Below are positions 10,221 to 19,773 of a DNA stretch of 64,000 nt, piece by piece. Position 1 is the first letter of the stretch. Every line of letters begins with the position of its first letter. The position numbers and the translations under genes are program-made. The stretch lies in NCBI RefSeq assembly GCF_029267215.1, contig NZ_JARIDH010000019.1, forward strand, positions 1-64,000. Reading direction: 5' to 3'. The stretch comes from Clostridium sp. (GTDB taxonomy: Bacteria > Bacillota > Clostridia > Clostridiales > Clostridiaceae). A model generated the notes under the pieces. It did no database searches and was not told where the DNA came from. It was given only the letters and a program-made list of their open reading frames with translations.

Positions 10221-10982
10221 ATGGTTAAAGTTATATTAAACGGTTGTTCAGGAAAAATGGGTAGCGTAATTTCAAATTTAGCTGAAACAAAGTTTCCTAA
10301 TGTTGAAATAGTTGCTGGTATAGATAGAAATAATGCTCAAAGATCTTACCCAATCTTTGATAAACTAGAAGATTGTAATGTGGAATATGATGTTTTATTA
10401 GATTTTTCAAGAGCTACTGCTTTAAGAAGTTTAATAGAATTTTCAAAAAAAACTAAAAAACCACTTGTTTTATGTTCAACAGGATATACTCCTGAAGATT
10501 TAGCTTTCATAGAAGAATCATCAAAAGAAATTCCTCTATTTAGATCAGCTAATATGAGTATAGGAATAAACTTAGTAAACAATGTATTAAAGAAAGTTGC
10601 TCCTATTCTTTATGAAAACTTTGATATAGAACTAGTTGAAAGACACCACAATCAAAAAGTAGATGCACCAAGTGGAACTGCCCTACTTTTAGCTCACACA
10701 ATTCAAGATTCTCTTAAAGAAGAAACAAACCTTATTTATGGAAGACAAGGTACTGCTAAGAGAGAAAAAAATGAAATATGTGTAAATACTGTAAGAGGTG
10801 GCGGAATAATTGGAGACCACGAAGTTATCTTCGCAGGTGATGGAGAGGTTATAGAAATTAATCACAAGGCAATATCAAGAGAAGTATTCGCTATAGGCGC
10901 TTTAAAAGCCTGTGAATATATGGCTGATAAAACTATGGCTGGTAAATACTCAATGGATGATGTTCTTCAATTAAACTTTTAA
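10221..10982 (+). CDS. dapB: 4-hydroxy-tetrahydrodipicolinate reductase
   Basis: [29 protein letters not shown] track start at 10206 (TTG) lies in the SD ggaggt; ATG at 10221 is the likely start. Confidence 0.95.
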   Translation: MVKVILNGCSGKMGSVISNLAETKFPNVEIVAGIDRNNAQRSYPIFDKLEDCNVEYDVLLDFSRATALRSLIEFSKKTKKPLVLCSTGYTPEDLAFIEESSKEIPLFRSANMSIGINLVNNVLKKVAPILYENFDIELVERHHNQKVDAPSGTALLLAHTIQDSLKEETNLIYGRQGTAKREKNEICVNTVRGGGIIGDHEVIFAGDGEVIEINHKAISREVFAIGALKACEYMADKTMAGKYSMDDVLQLNF

Positions 10983-10984
10983 AT

Positions 10985-11066
10985 TAGGCTCTGTTTTAAA
11001 TTGATGTTGATTTTGGATATTCCTTCAAACCTACTTAAATCAACACTCTATTAAAATAGAACCTTA
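10985..11066. repeat. Dispersed repeat family copy A (inverted ends aggctctgttttaa...gttgattt)
   Basis: aggctctgttttaaattgatgttgatttt...ttccttcaaacctactta...aaatcaacactctattaaaatagaacctt; ends are inverted copies; related sequence at about 17976. Confidence 0.6.
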
Positions 11067-11079
11067 AATTAATAAAATA

Positions 11080-11130
11080 AGCTCTGTTTTTTAAAACAAA
11101 TCTTAAAAACAGAGCCTATTTTTATTTTTT
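11080..11130. terminator. Bidirectional terminator between dapB and aminotransferase
   Basis: gctctgttttttaaaacaaatcttaaaaacagagc with flanking A/T tracts. Confidence 0.7.
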
Positions 11131-12267
11131 CTAAATATTATTAATAAAATTTTCTAAAGCATCCATAGCTTTTTCTAATTGATTTATACTATAACAATAT
11201 GAAATTCTTAAATATCCTTCTCCACCTTTTCCAAAAGCATCTCCAGGTACACAAGCTACATTTCCTTCTTTAAGAAGTCTTTTGCAAAATTCATCTGAAC
11301 GTAATCCAAACTTACTTATGTTGGGGAAAATATAAAAGGCACCCTTTGGTTTTTCAACTTCTAATCCCATTTTAATAAGCCTATTGTAGACAAAATTCAT
11401 TCTCTCTTCAAAGGATTTTTTCATCATTTCAACATCTCTTATACAGTTTTTTAACCCTTCCAAAGCTCCATACTGAGCTATTGATGTTGCACAAGATACA
11501 TTATATTGATGAACCTTTATTACCTCTTCATATATCTTTTTAGAACAAGCTACATATCCAATTCTAAGACCTGTCATTGAAAACATCTTAGAAAATCCAC
11601 TTACATATATTATTTTATCTTTTATTTCTTTTAACTGAGCTACTGAATAATATTCTTCTTCAAAACAAAGAGAAGAATAAATCTCATCAGTTAAAACAAG
11701 TATTTCATTTTCTTTTATTACATTAACTAATTCATCCCTACATTCCTTACTAAGTAATGCTCCAGTTGGATTACATGGATAAGAAAGTATTAAAAGCTTC
11801 CCTCCTTTTTTTATTCCTTCCTTTAAACTTTCAATATTTACAGAAAAGTCCGTATTAAGTTGGTAAGTTAAAACTTCACATCCTAAAATTTTACTTATAC
11901 TCTCATAGGCAGGATAAGCTATTGATGGAACTAAAACTTTTTCTCCTGCATTTAAAACAGCTGTCATTGATGCATATAAGCCTTCACTTCCTCCAACAGT
12001 AATGATAATTTCATCCTTACTAAAATCAATATTAAAGCTATTTTTTAATAACTTGGATATTTCTTCTCTAAGTTCAAGAATTCCAGCATTGGCAGTATAA
12101 GTTGTTTTCCCCTCTTCTATAGCCTTAATCATTGCATCTTTAACTCCATTTGGAACCTTAAAATCCGGTTGTCCTAATGTTAAAGAAATTGCATTTGGAT
12201 ACTTAGAAACCTCATTAAAAAATTTTCTTATCCCTGATATTTCTACCTGAGCAACATTTTTATTCAT
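11131..12267 (-). CDS. PLP-dependent class I/II aminotransferase (candidate N-acetyl-LL-diaminopimelate aminotransferase)
   Basis: SLTLGQPDF, SYPCNPTGALL, Schiff-base lysine region VSGFSKMFSMTGLRIGY; near dapA/dapB/dapH. Confidence 0.85.
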   Translation of the reverse strand: MNKNVAQVEISGIRKFFNEVSKYPNAISLTLGQPDFKVPNGVKDAMIKAIEEGKTTYTANAGILELREEISKLLKNSFNIDFSKDEIIITVGGSEGLYASMTAVLNAGEKVLVPSIAYPAYESISKILGCEVLTYQLNTDFSVNIESLKEGIKKGGKLLILSYPCNPTGALLSKECRDELVNVIKENEILVLTDEIYSSLCFEEEYYSVAQLKEIKDKIIYVSGFSKMFSMTGLRIGYVACSKKIYEEVIKVHQYNVSCATSIAQYGALEGLKNCIRDVEMMKKSFEERMNFVYNRLIKMGLEVEKPKGAFYIFPNISKFGLRSDEFCKRLLKEGNVACVPGDAFGKGGEGYLRISYCYSINQLEKAMDALENFINNI

Positions 12268-12812
12268 TAAAACTCTATCCCCTCTCTTGCATTAACACCT
12301 TTTTTATAATAGTGTTTAATTTCTTTCATCTCAGTAACTAAGTCGGCTCTTTCTAAAATTTTATCTGGAACATTTCTTCCTGTTAAAATTAACTCCATAT
12401 CAATTGGTTTACTATTTATAAGGTCTAAAACTTCATTACACTCTATAAATCCAGTTGATATTGCTGCCATAATCTCATCTAATATTAAAATATCACATTC
12501 TCTATTTTCAATAAGCTTTTTAACAAAATCAAAAGCTCCTCTAACCTCTTTTTTAAGCTGTGATAACTCTTCTTCATTAAGCTCCCAAGTAAACCCTTTA
12601 ACTTTCTCAAATCTATAAATTTCTAAATTAGGGAACTTACTTGCGGCTTCTAACTCTCCTGTTTTCCAAGATTTAAGAAACTGAACAATCTTAACTTCCA
12701 TTCCATCACCAGCTGCCCTAAATGCCAATCCCATGGCTGCTGTTGTTTTTCCTTTTCCATTTCCTGTGTAAACTTGAACATATCCTTCTTTAAGTTTTGC
12801 CACTATTATCAC
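12267..12812 (-). CDS. cobO: Cob(I)yrinic acid a,c-diamide adenosyltransferase
   Basis: VQVYTGNGKGKTTAAMGLAFRAAG P-loop; LILDEIMAAI; LTGRN. Confidence 0.92.
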   Translation of the reverse strand: MIIVAKLKEGYVQVYTGNGKGKTTAAMGLAFRAAGDGMEVKIVQFLKSWKTGELEAASKFPNLEIYRFEKVKGFTWELNEEELSQLKKEVRGAFDFVKKLIENRECDILILDEIMAAISTGFIECNEVLDLINSKPIDMELILTGRNVPDKILERADLVTEMKEIKHYYKKGVNAREGIEF

Positions 12813-12998
12813 TCCTTTTAGATATATTTTATAATATATTTTGTTTATTTACATACTAAATTAATTAAATATTATGGAATAGAATAAAATTTTTCTTTTA
12901 TTGATAATCATTTTTGTTTATAATAATTTATATTAGGTTTTATATTTTAAAGTGCTTATAAAACTAAAATGTTATAAGAAGAAAGGATGTAATTTAAT

Positions 12999-13709
12999 AT
13001 GAGTTATAACTTTACAGATCCATATGAAATTGCTAGATTCATAAAGGAAGTAAAAAAATCAACTCCTGTTAAAGTTTACGTAAAAGGAAACTTAGAAGGT
13101 GTAAATTTAGGTTCAATAGAATGCTATGGAAATAAAGATTTCTATGTATTATTTGGTGAAAGTGATGAAGTTTTAGCTTTCTTAAATGAAAATAAAGAAA
13201 ATATAGAAAACTTTAGACTTGAGAATGACAGAAGAAACTCTGCTATTCCAATGTTAGACTTATTAAACATAAACGCTAGAATAGAACCTGGCGCAATAAT
13301 AAGAGACAGAGTATCAATCGGTGATAATGCAGTTATCATGATGGGTTCTGTTATAAACATAGGTGCTGAAATAGGAGAAAGCACAATGGTAGATATGAAT
13401 GCCGTTGTTGGTGCTAGAGGTAAACTTGGTAAAAGAGTTCACTTAGGTGCTGGCGCTGTTGTAGCTGGTGTTTTAGAACCACCTAGCAAATCTCCATGTA
13501 TAATAGAAGATGACGTTCTAATAGGTGCTAATGCAGTTATATTAGAGGGTGTTAAAATAGGAAAAGGCTCAGTTGTAGCTGCAGGTTCTGTTGTTGTTGA
13601 AGATGTACCTAGTGGTGTTGTTGTAGCTGGAACTCCTGCCAAAATCATAAAATCAGTTGATGAGAAAACTAAAGACAAAACTGAAATATTAGATGATTTA
13701 AGAAAATAA
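12999..13709 (+). CDS. dapH: 2,3,4,5-tetrahydropyridine-2,6-dicarboxylate N-acetyltransferase
   Basis: Left-handed beta-helix hexapeptide repeats; [27 protein letters not shown]. Confidence 0.93.
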   Translation: MSYNFTDPYEIARFIKEVKKSTPVKVYVKGNLEGVNLGSIECYGNKDFYVLFGESDEVLAFLNENKENIENFRLENDRRNSAIPMLDLLNINARIEPGAIIRDRVSIGDNAVIMMGSVINIGAEIGESTMVDMNAVVGARGKLGKRVHLGAGAVVAGVLEPPSKSPCIIEDDVLIGANAVILEGVKIGKGSVVAAGSVVVEDVPSGVVVAGTPAKIIKSVDEKTKDKTEILDDLRK

Positions 13710-13717
13710 TAAAAATT

Positions 13718-13750
13718 GCCATGAGAAAAATTTCTCATGGCTTTTATTTT
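13718..13750 (+). terminator. Intrinsic terminator after dapH
   Basis: gccatgagaaaaatttctcatggc-ttttattttt. Confidence 0.85.
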
Positions 13751-14406
13751 TAAGATATTTCTTCATCTGAATTATTTTCTTCAACTTCAGCACTTACTTT
13801 TTCCATTTTTGAAATAGAAACTTCGTAAGCTATTTTTTTAACTATTTCTGTTTCAGATATCTTTTTTTGATATTCTCTACTTTGAAGTCTTCCCCATATT
13901 CTTATATTATCCCCTACTTCTAATGTTTTACAGAATCTTGAATTTCTACCCCATGCTATTGTTGGAATATAATCTGATTTATTGTAGCTTCTATTAACTG
14001 CTAATAATAAATCAGCTATTTCTCTTCCAAATGGAGTTGTTCTGTAAATTGGTTCCTTACAAATGAAACCATCTAAGAATATTTCATTAGGATTTTTGCT
14101 TCTTTCCTCACAGAATTCAATATTTCTTGCAAAAACTGTTAATATAAGTTTATTACTTCCATCTATGAACTTATTGTAGCTTCTTAATTGTCCTTCAACA
14201 ATAACATCTGTTCCAACTTTTAAGTCCATTGTTGTTATTAATCTTTCTGACACAGTAATATTTAATAAATCCTTTGAATCACTTAACCTCATAACCTCTA
14301 AATTGAAAGTATAGAACCCTTCTCCATACATTTCATGGCTAAACTCTAGTTCTGAAACTACAGTTCCTTCTAAATAAATTTTGTTGTTTAACATTAAATT
14401 ATCCAT
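13750..14406 (-). CDS. SSB-family protein with two OB-fold-like halves
   Basis: N-half NKIYLEGTVVSELEF...; C-half NEIFLDGFICKEPIYRTTPFGREIADLLLAVNRSYNKSDYIPTIAWGRNSRFCKTLEVGDNIRIWGRLQSREY is SSB/PriB-like. Confidence 0.75.
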   Translation of the reverse strand: MDNLMLNNKIYLEGTVVSELEFSHEMYGEGFYTFNLEVMRLSDSKDLLNITVSERLITTMDLKVGTDVIVEGQLRSYNKFIDGSNKLILTVFARNIEFCEERSKNPNEIFLDGFICKEPIYRTTPFGREIADLLLAVNRSYNKSDYIPTIAWGRNSRFCKTLEVGDNIRIWGRLQSREYQKKISETEIVKKIAYEVSISKMEKVSAEVEENNSDEEIS

Positions 14407-14521
14407 TTTAACTTAAACCCCTCTCCCCATTAGTGTTTAATCATATAATTTTAATATGTTTTTTATATTTATTTGTATAGCTAATAACTATTTCCATTAT
14501 AATACATTTTGTTCAACGATT

Positions 14522-15295
14522 TCAACTACTTTTTTGTTTCTGATTAATTAACATTTGTTTACCATTGTAATCTATTTCGTAACTATTTTCATATATTATG
14601 TCGCTTATTTTAACAAATTCATATCCTATTTTTTTTAATGCAGGAATTAACTCACTTAAATTATCAACAGTAAATTTTCCATTATTATGATAAAGTACTA
14701 TTGACCCTCCTTTTACATTATTAAAAACTCTTTTATATTCTTGTTCTTTATTTATTCCTTTCCAATCTACACTATCAACATCCCATTGAATACATTTATA
14801 TCCCATGTCATTTAAAATATTTAAACTTTCTTCATTATAAGAACCACTTGGAAATCTAAAGAAATTTGTCTTAACTCCAATTTCATCTTTTATTATATTT
14901 TCTGTCTTTTTAACCTCTTCAACGATTCTTTCTCTACTTATATTTTTAAAATCTGGATGAACATAACTGTGATTTCCTATTTCATGTCCTCTTTTACTAA
15001 TTTCTAAAAGTTTTTCTCTATTACCTTCTGGGTAAATCACCCATTTTCCCATAACAAAAAATGTTGCTTTCACGTGATTTTCTTCAAGAACATCTAATAT
15101 TTCATATAAATAATCATTTTCTGCCCAATTTACATCAAAAGTTAAACTTATTTTTTTATCATCTCTTTCTACAGAATGTATTGGAATACTTTCTTTTGAA
15201 AAAACATATTTAAATGTAAATATTAATATGAAAAAAATTAAAATTATAACTTTTAAAAGTATTAAATTTCTATTCATTTTATTTTCTCTAATCAA
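14522..15295 (-). CDS. Polysaccharide deacetylase (NodB domain, PdaB-like), N-terminal signal anchor
   Basis: KISLTFDVNW, KRGHEIGNHSYVHPDF, FFRFPSGSYN. Confidence 0.9.
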   Translation of the reverse strand: MIRENKMNRNLILLKVIILIFFILIFTFKYVFSKESIPIHSVERDDKKISLTFDVNWAENDYLYEILDVLEENHVKATFFVMGKWVIYPEGNREKLLEISKRGHEIGNHSYVHPDFKNISRERIVEEVKKTENIIKDEIGVKTNFFRFPSGSYNEESLNILNDMGYKCIQWDVDSVDWKGINKEQEYKRVFNNVKGGSIVLYHNNGKFTVDNLSELIPALKKIGYEFVKISDIIYENSYEIDYNGKQMLINQKQKSS

Positions 15296-15465
15296 ATTAT
15301 CTCCTCCTTTTAAATACGATTTCTAAATATTTTTCCAAATTAAATAAAAAATCATACTTAAAAAAAGTAAAACATATGTAATCTTAATCAAATAACTTTA
15401 TTATATTAAAAAATATATGGTATAATATGATTATTATTTCAAAACAGTTATGGAGGAAAACATAA

Positions 15466-15996
15466 ATGTATGATAGCACATTAGAATTAGCAGAAAACAA
15501 ACTTCTTCTTTTATATATAATAAAATCAATAAAATATCCTATTTCTAATACTCAATTAACTGATATAGTATTAGAAAATAGCTTCATAAATTATTTTATG
15601 TTGCAGCAATATGTGTCTGAACTTATATCTTCTGAATTCTTAAAGTATGAAAAACAAGATGATTCAAAAGAAATATTGGTTCTTACTCAAAAAGGAGATA
15701 AGGTTTTATTCTTCTTTAAAGATAGAATATCTCCAAACAAGTTAAGACTTATTGATGAGTATGTTCGTAAACATGTAGAAAAAATAAAAAAAGAATTAAG
15801 CATTTTTGCTGATTATACGATTGGTGAAGACAGTTCCTTTATAGTAAATCTAAAGGCAATAGAAAATAGTACAATAATAATTGATTTAAATGTTAGTGTT
15901 CCTTCCAAAACTGAGGCAAAAGCTATTTGTAACAAATGGCAAACAAATTCTTCTGATATTTACAACAAAATAATTCATGCACTTATAGAAGACTAA
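15466..15996 (+). CDS. DUF4364 family protein
   Basis: MYDSTLELAENKLLLLYIIKSIKYPISNTQLTDIVLEN...LTQKGDKVLFFFKDRI, characteristic of clostridial DUF4364. Confidence 0.8.
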   Translation: MYDSTLELAENKLLLLYIIKSIKYPISNTQLTDIVLENSFINYFMLQQYVSELISSEFLKYEKQDDSKEILVLTQKGDKVLFFFKDRISPNKLRLIDEYVRKHVEKIKKELSIFADYTIGEDSSFIVNLKAIENSTIIIDLNVSVPSKTEAKAICNKWQTNSSDIYNKIIHALIED

Positions 15997-16057
15997 TTTT
16001 TCTATATAATTTTAGCAATAAATTTAAAATTTATATAATCTCAGGGGGAAACGAGAA

Positions 16058-17161
16058 TTGTTTAAAAAACATAATTTTCACTTTAATTGGCTTCCACTGA
16101 TTTTGGTATCGGCCATATCCATTGGATTAATTCTAAACTTTAGAACCTTGTTAAGTGATGGAATAGGACCATTTTTATCTGTTTTAACACCATTTTTTTG
16201 GGCTTTTGGAGTGGCATATTTAATAAACCCTTTAATGATGCTCATAGAAAAAAAATTTAAACTTAAGAGATCTTTTTCCTTAATAATAAGCTATGTTTTA
16301 GTTATTATATGTATTTATATACTAATAGCTATTATTGTTCCTACAATATTTAATAGCTTATCAGAATTATTTAGTAATATTTCAGACTATGCAAATTCTG
16401 CTCAAGATTTTATAAATAAAACTTTAGCAAATACACCTTTAGACTTAAATCATCTAAATTCATCTGCTACTGACTTTATTTCTAAAACATCTGCAATACT
16501 ATCAAATATAGTTGGAAATTTACTTACTCAAACTATAAAAATAACATCATCTGTTGTTAAGTTTGTATTTGGTTTCATAATTTCAATCTATATGTTAATG
16601 GATAAAGAAAAACTAATCGCAGGTTGCAAAAAAATAATAATTGCTATTTTGCCATCTGAAAAATCTTCTAAACTTTTCATAAGTTTTATGGGAGAAGCAC
16701 ATAATATTTTCAGTAGATTTATAATTGGTAAAATAATAGATTCTCTTATAATCGGAATTCTTTGTTACATAGGATTATTATTAATGAAAGCTCAGTACTC
16801 AGTACTTATTTCTTTCATAGTTGGACTGACAAATATGATTCCATACTTTGGACCATTCATAGGTATGATTCCAGCATTCCTTTTAACACTTATTGTAGAT
16901 CCATCAATGGCATTATGGGTACTTTTATTCATATTCCTACTTCAACAATTTGATGGATGGTACTTAGGACCAAAAATACTTGGAGATCAGGTTGGAGTTT
17001 CTCCTTTATTCATAATATTTGCTGTCACAGCAGGTGGTGGATTATTTGGAGTTTTAGGAATGTTCTTAAGTGTTCCTATAATAGCTCTTATAAAAATTTA
17101 TACAGAGAAACTTATTGAATATAGACTTGAAAGCAAAAAACAAAATAATTTAAATTCATAA
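16058..17161 (+). CDS. AI-2E (PerM/YtvI) family transporter, TTG start
   Basis: Multiple TM segments; GLTNMIPYFGPFIGMIPAFLL and GDQVGVSPLFIIFAVTAGGGLFGVLGMFLSVP motifs. Confidence 0.9.
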   Translation: MFKKHNFHFNWLPLILVSAISIGLILNFRTLLSDGIGPFLSVLTPFFWAFGVAYLINPLMMLIEKKFKLKRSFSLIISYVLVIICIYILIAIIVPTIFNSLSELFSNISDYANSAQDFINKTLANTPLDLNHLNSSATDFISKTSAILSNIVGNLLTQTIKITSSVVKFVFGFIISIYMLMDKEKLIAGCKKIIIAILPSEKSSKLFISFMGEAHNIFSRFIIGKIIDSLIIGILCYIGLLLMKAQYSVLISFIVGLTNMIPYFGPFIGMIPAFLLTLIVDPSMALWVLLFIFLLQQFDGWYLGPKILGDQVGVSPLFIIFAVTAGGGLFGVLGMFLSVPIIALIKIYTEKLIEYRLESKKQNNLNS

Positions 17162-17250
17162 TAAAAACTTAATTTTTAGTAATAATATAAATATCCTTAC
17201 TTTTAAATTGGATAAAATGATATTACTAAATTTTAAGTCTAAAATTTAGT

Positions 17251-17286
17251 AAAAGGGAGTTAAATTTAATTTAACTCCCTTTTCTT
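17251..17286 (+). terminator. Intrinsic terminator
   Basis: aaaagggagttaaatttaatttaactcccttttctt. Confidence 0.85.
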
Positions 17287-17375
17287 TATGCTTTACTTTT
17301 TTATTTGTAATTATATAACTTATAGTTTATGATTAAACCATAAAAATTCTAATATTATTATAAAGGAGATTTACT

Positions 17376-17870
17376 ATGAATTATTCAGCTGATTATTTTA
17401 TTAAATCACTAAATATGATAAAACATCCTGAAGGTGGATTTTTTAAAGAATCTTTTGTATCAGATAGCACAATACCCAAAAATACATTACATATAAATGA
17501 AGACAGACCTCTTTGGACTAGCATCTACTTTCTACTAAGAACTGGAGAAAATTCTAATTTCCATAGATTAAAATCTGATGAAATGTGGTACTTCCACGCA
17601 GGAGAAGCACTTACAATATACATGATAAGCCCTGATGGAAAGCTTATTGAAAAACAACTAGGCCTTAACATAGAAAAAGGAGAAAATCCTCAAGTTTTAG
17701 TTCCTAAAGGCTATATATTTGGATCATCAATGAATAATGATGGGTTCTCACTTGTTGGATGCATGGTTGCACCTGGTTTTGATTTTAAAGATTTTGAACT
17801 ATTTGAAAGAGAAAAGCTTTTAAAGAAATACCCAGACCATGAAGAAATAATAAAAAAACTCACAAGATAA
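17376..17870 (+). CDS. Cupin superfamily (DUF985) protein
   Basis: HPEGGFFKESF...SIYFLLRTGENSNFHRLKSDEMWYFHAGEALTIYMI...GCMVAPGFDFKDFEL. Confidence 0.88.
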   Translation: MNYSADYFIKSLNMIKHPEGGFFKESFVSDSTIPKNTLHINEDRPLWTSIYFLLRTGENSNFHRLKSDEMWYFHAGEALTIYMISPDGKLIEKQLGLNIEKGENPQVLVPKGYIFGSSMNNDGFSLVGCMVAPGFDFKDFELFEREKLLKKYPDHEEIIKKLTR

Positions 17871-17876
17871 AAAATT

Positions 17877-17975
17877 AAAAAGACTTAATCAGAATACTAT
17901 AAATCTCACATATTAAAACTAAATAAATTTAATATATGAAATTTATAATACTCTCTTGATTAAGCCTTTTTTATT
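17877..17975. repeat. Long (about 40 bp arm) imperfect hairpin downstream of cupin gene
   Basis: aaaaagacttaatcag..atactataaatctcacatattaaa vs reverse complement aaaaaaggcttaatcaagagagtattataaatttcatatattaaa; ends in T-rich tract. Confidence 0.65.
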
Positions 17976-18105
17976 TAGGTTCTCTTTTAAGAAAGTGTTA
18001 ATTTTAACTATTCCTTCAGACCTACTTAATTGCAAATTAAAATCAAATTTTTTAATTTTGCAATTTGAACTTATATCTTCGAATTTAAAAATTAACTAGA
18101 ACAAA
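17976..18105. repeat. Dispersed repeat family copy B
   Basis: taggttctcttttaagaaagtgttaattttaactattccttcagacctactta, closely matching copy A (10984-11037). Confidence 0.55.
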
Positions 18106-19660
18106 AATCACAATTAACCTTTTCAGAAATTTCATCGTAATATTTAGCTTGATTTTCAGAACTAAATATTATTTCTAATACATCTCCAGCCTGTATAAGA
18201 GTCTCTCCATTAGGTATTATTTCATCAGCCCCTCTAAATATTGTTACAACTAAACTTTCCTTAGGCCAAGAAACTTCTTTTAATTTTTTACCCTCTAATT
18301 CTGAACCTATTTTAACCTCAAAATTAAATATTTCCTTTTTATTAACAGCCTTATCACCCTTTATATTCATTCTTTTTAAAATTCTCTCTAAAAGACTTTC
18401 ATATATAGGTTTATTATTAATAAAGTCAGAAACTAGATATGATATTGTTACTATTATCGCCACTGGTAATAGATGTTTAAAACTTCCTGTCATCTCTACT
18501 ATAAGCATAAGACCTGTTATAGGTGCTTTTACAATTGATGAGAACTGAGCAGCCATTGCTAATACTATGAAGTTTGTTATAAAAATACTATCCATTCCAA
18601 AATATTTGTTTAAAATCATTCCAAATATGGCTCCAGACAAAGTACCTAAAGCCAACAAAGGAAAGAATATTCCTCCTGGAACCCCTGATGAATAGCAAAA
18701 AAATGTAAAGATAAATTTTACAATTAATATTACTATTAATACTTTAATAGCCATATTACCATTTATAACATGTTCAATAAGCATATCTCCCCCATCAATT
18801 GTTTGAGGTAAAACTAATGCCAAAATCCCTGTCATAACAAAAGGAATTATTGTTTTATATTGTACTGGGATTTTCTTTAAGGTATCTTGATAGAAATCCT
18901 GTGTTTTTAAAAGTCCTTTATTAAAAATCCATCCACTAATCCCAAGTATTACCCCTAAAATAATTAGTGTCCAATAATATTTTATTGGTAATGTATGAGT
19001 TTCAGGAATTCTTATACAAAAATTATTTCCTAAAACAACATTATCTAAGAAAACTCCTGTTAATGAGGCTGATAAAGCTGCAAGCATTACAGGAAGTGAA
19101 AAACTTCTATGAACCTCTTCTAAGGCAAATATAGCCCCAGATAAAGGAGCATTAAATATAACTGCAAGTCCTGAGCTTGCCCCACCTGTTATTAAAAGTC
19201 TTTTTTCAAAATTGCTCTTTTTAAAAATTTTAGCAAATCCTTCCCCAATTGCTGCTCCAATTTGAACTGAAGGACCTTCTTTACCTAAGGAAAGACCTGA
19301 TGCCATACATATTATTCCACCAATAAATTTATCTCTAAGTACCTTAGTCCAACTAACGCTTATCTTTCCACTTAATTCTCCTTCAACCTGTGGTATACCA
19401 CTACCTGAAACCATAGGATTTTTCTTAATTATTAAGCCCACAATATATCCTAAGACTATAAGCACTATAAAAACAGGAATTATATAATATGGATTTAAAC
19501 TTGCATATTTATATATCTTATTAACACTCTCCATACTAAATCCTATTATGGTTTTATAAATCATAATTACAGTACCAACAATTAGTCCAACAAGTATACC
19601 ATGTAATATTATTTTAAACTCAATATTCTTTAACCCCTTTAACTCCTTATCCATCTTCAT
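18092..19660 (-). CDS. ClC family chloride channel / H+-Cl- antiporter with C-terminal TrkA-C-like domain
   Basis: GSGIPQVEG, GKEGPSVQIG (gating Glu present), GVPGGIFFPLLALG; C-terminal EGKKLKEVSWPKESLVVTIFRG...GDVLEIIFS. Confidence 0.93.
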   Translation of the reverse strand: MKMDKELKGLKNIEFKIILHGILVGLIVGTVIMIYKTIIGFSMESVNKIYKYASLNPYYIIPVFIVLIVLGYIVGLIIKKNPMVSGSGIPQVEGELSGKISVSWTKVLRDKFIGGIICMASGLSLGKEGPSVQIGAAIGEGFAKIFKKSNFEKRLLITGGASSGLAVIFNAPLSGAIFALEEVHRSFSLPVMLAALSASLTGVFLDNVVLGNNFCIRIPETHTLPIKYYWTLIILGVILGISGWIFNKGLLKTQDFYQDTLKKIPVQYKTIIPFVMTGILALVLPQTIDGGDMLIEHVINGNMAIKVLIVILIVKFIFTFFCYSSGVPGGIFFPLLALGTLSGAIFGMILNKYFGMDSIFITNFIVLAMAAQFSSIVKAPITGLMLIVEMTGSFKHLLPVAIIVTISYLVSDFINNKPIYESLLERILKRMNIKGDKAVNKKEIFNFEVKIGSELEGKKLKEVSWPKESLVVTIFRGADEIIPNGETLIQAGDVLEIIFSSENQAKYYDEISEKVNCDFCSS

Positions 19661-19773
19661 ATTTAATCACATCCATACTTAATTTTATGAATAAATTATA
19701 TACCTTTTGTGAATAATATTTCAAATTTAGAGTTTATTATTTATTTAGTTAAAATAAATTTATCTAAACAAGC

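Noticed and set aside
11980-12100. Possible regulatory RNA inside aminotransferase
   Set aside because: No convincing structure; simply coding sequence.
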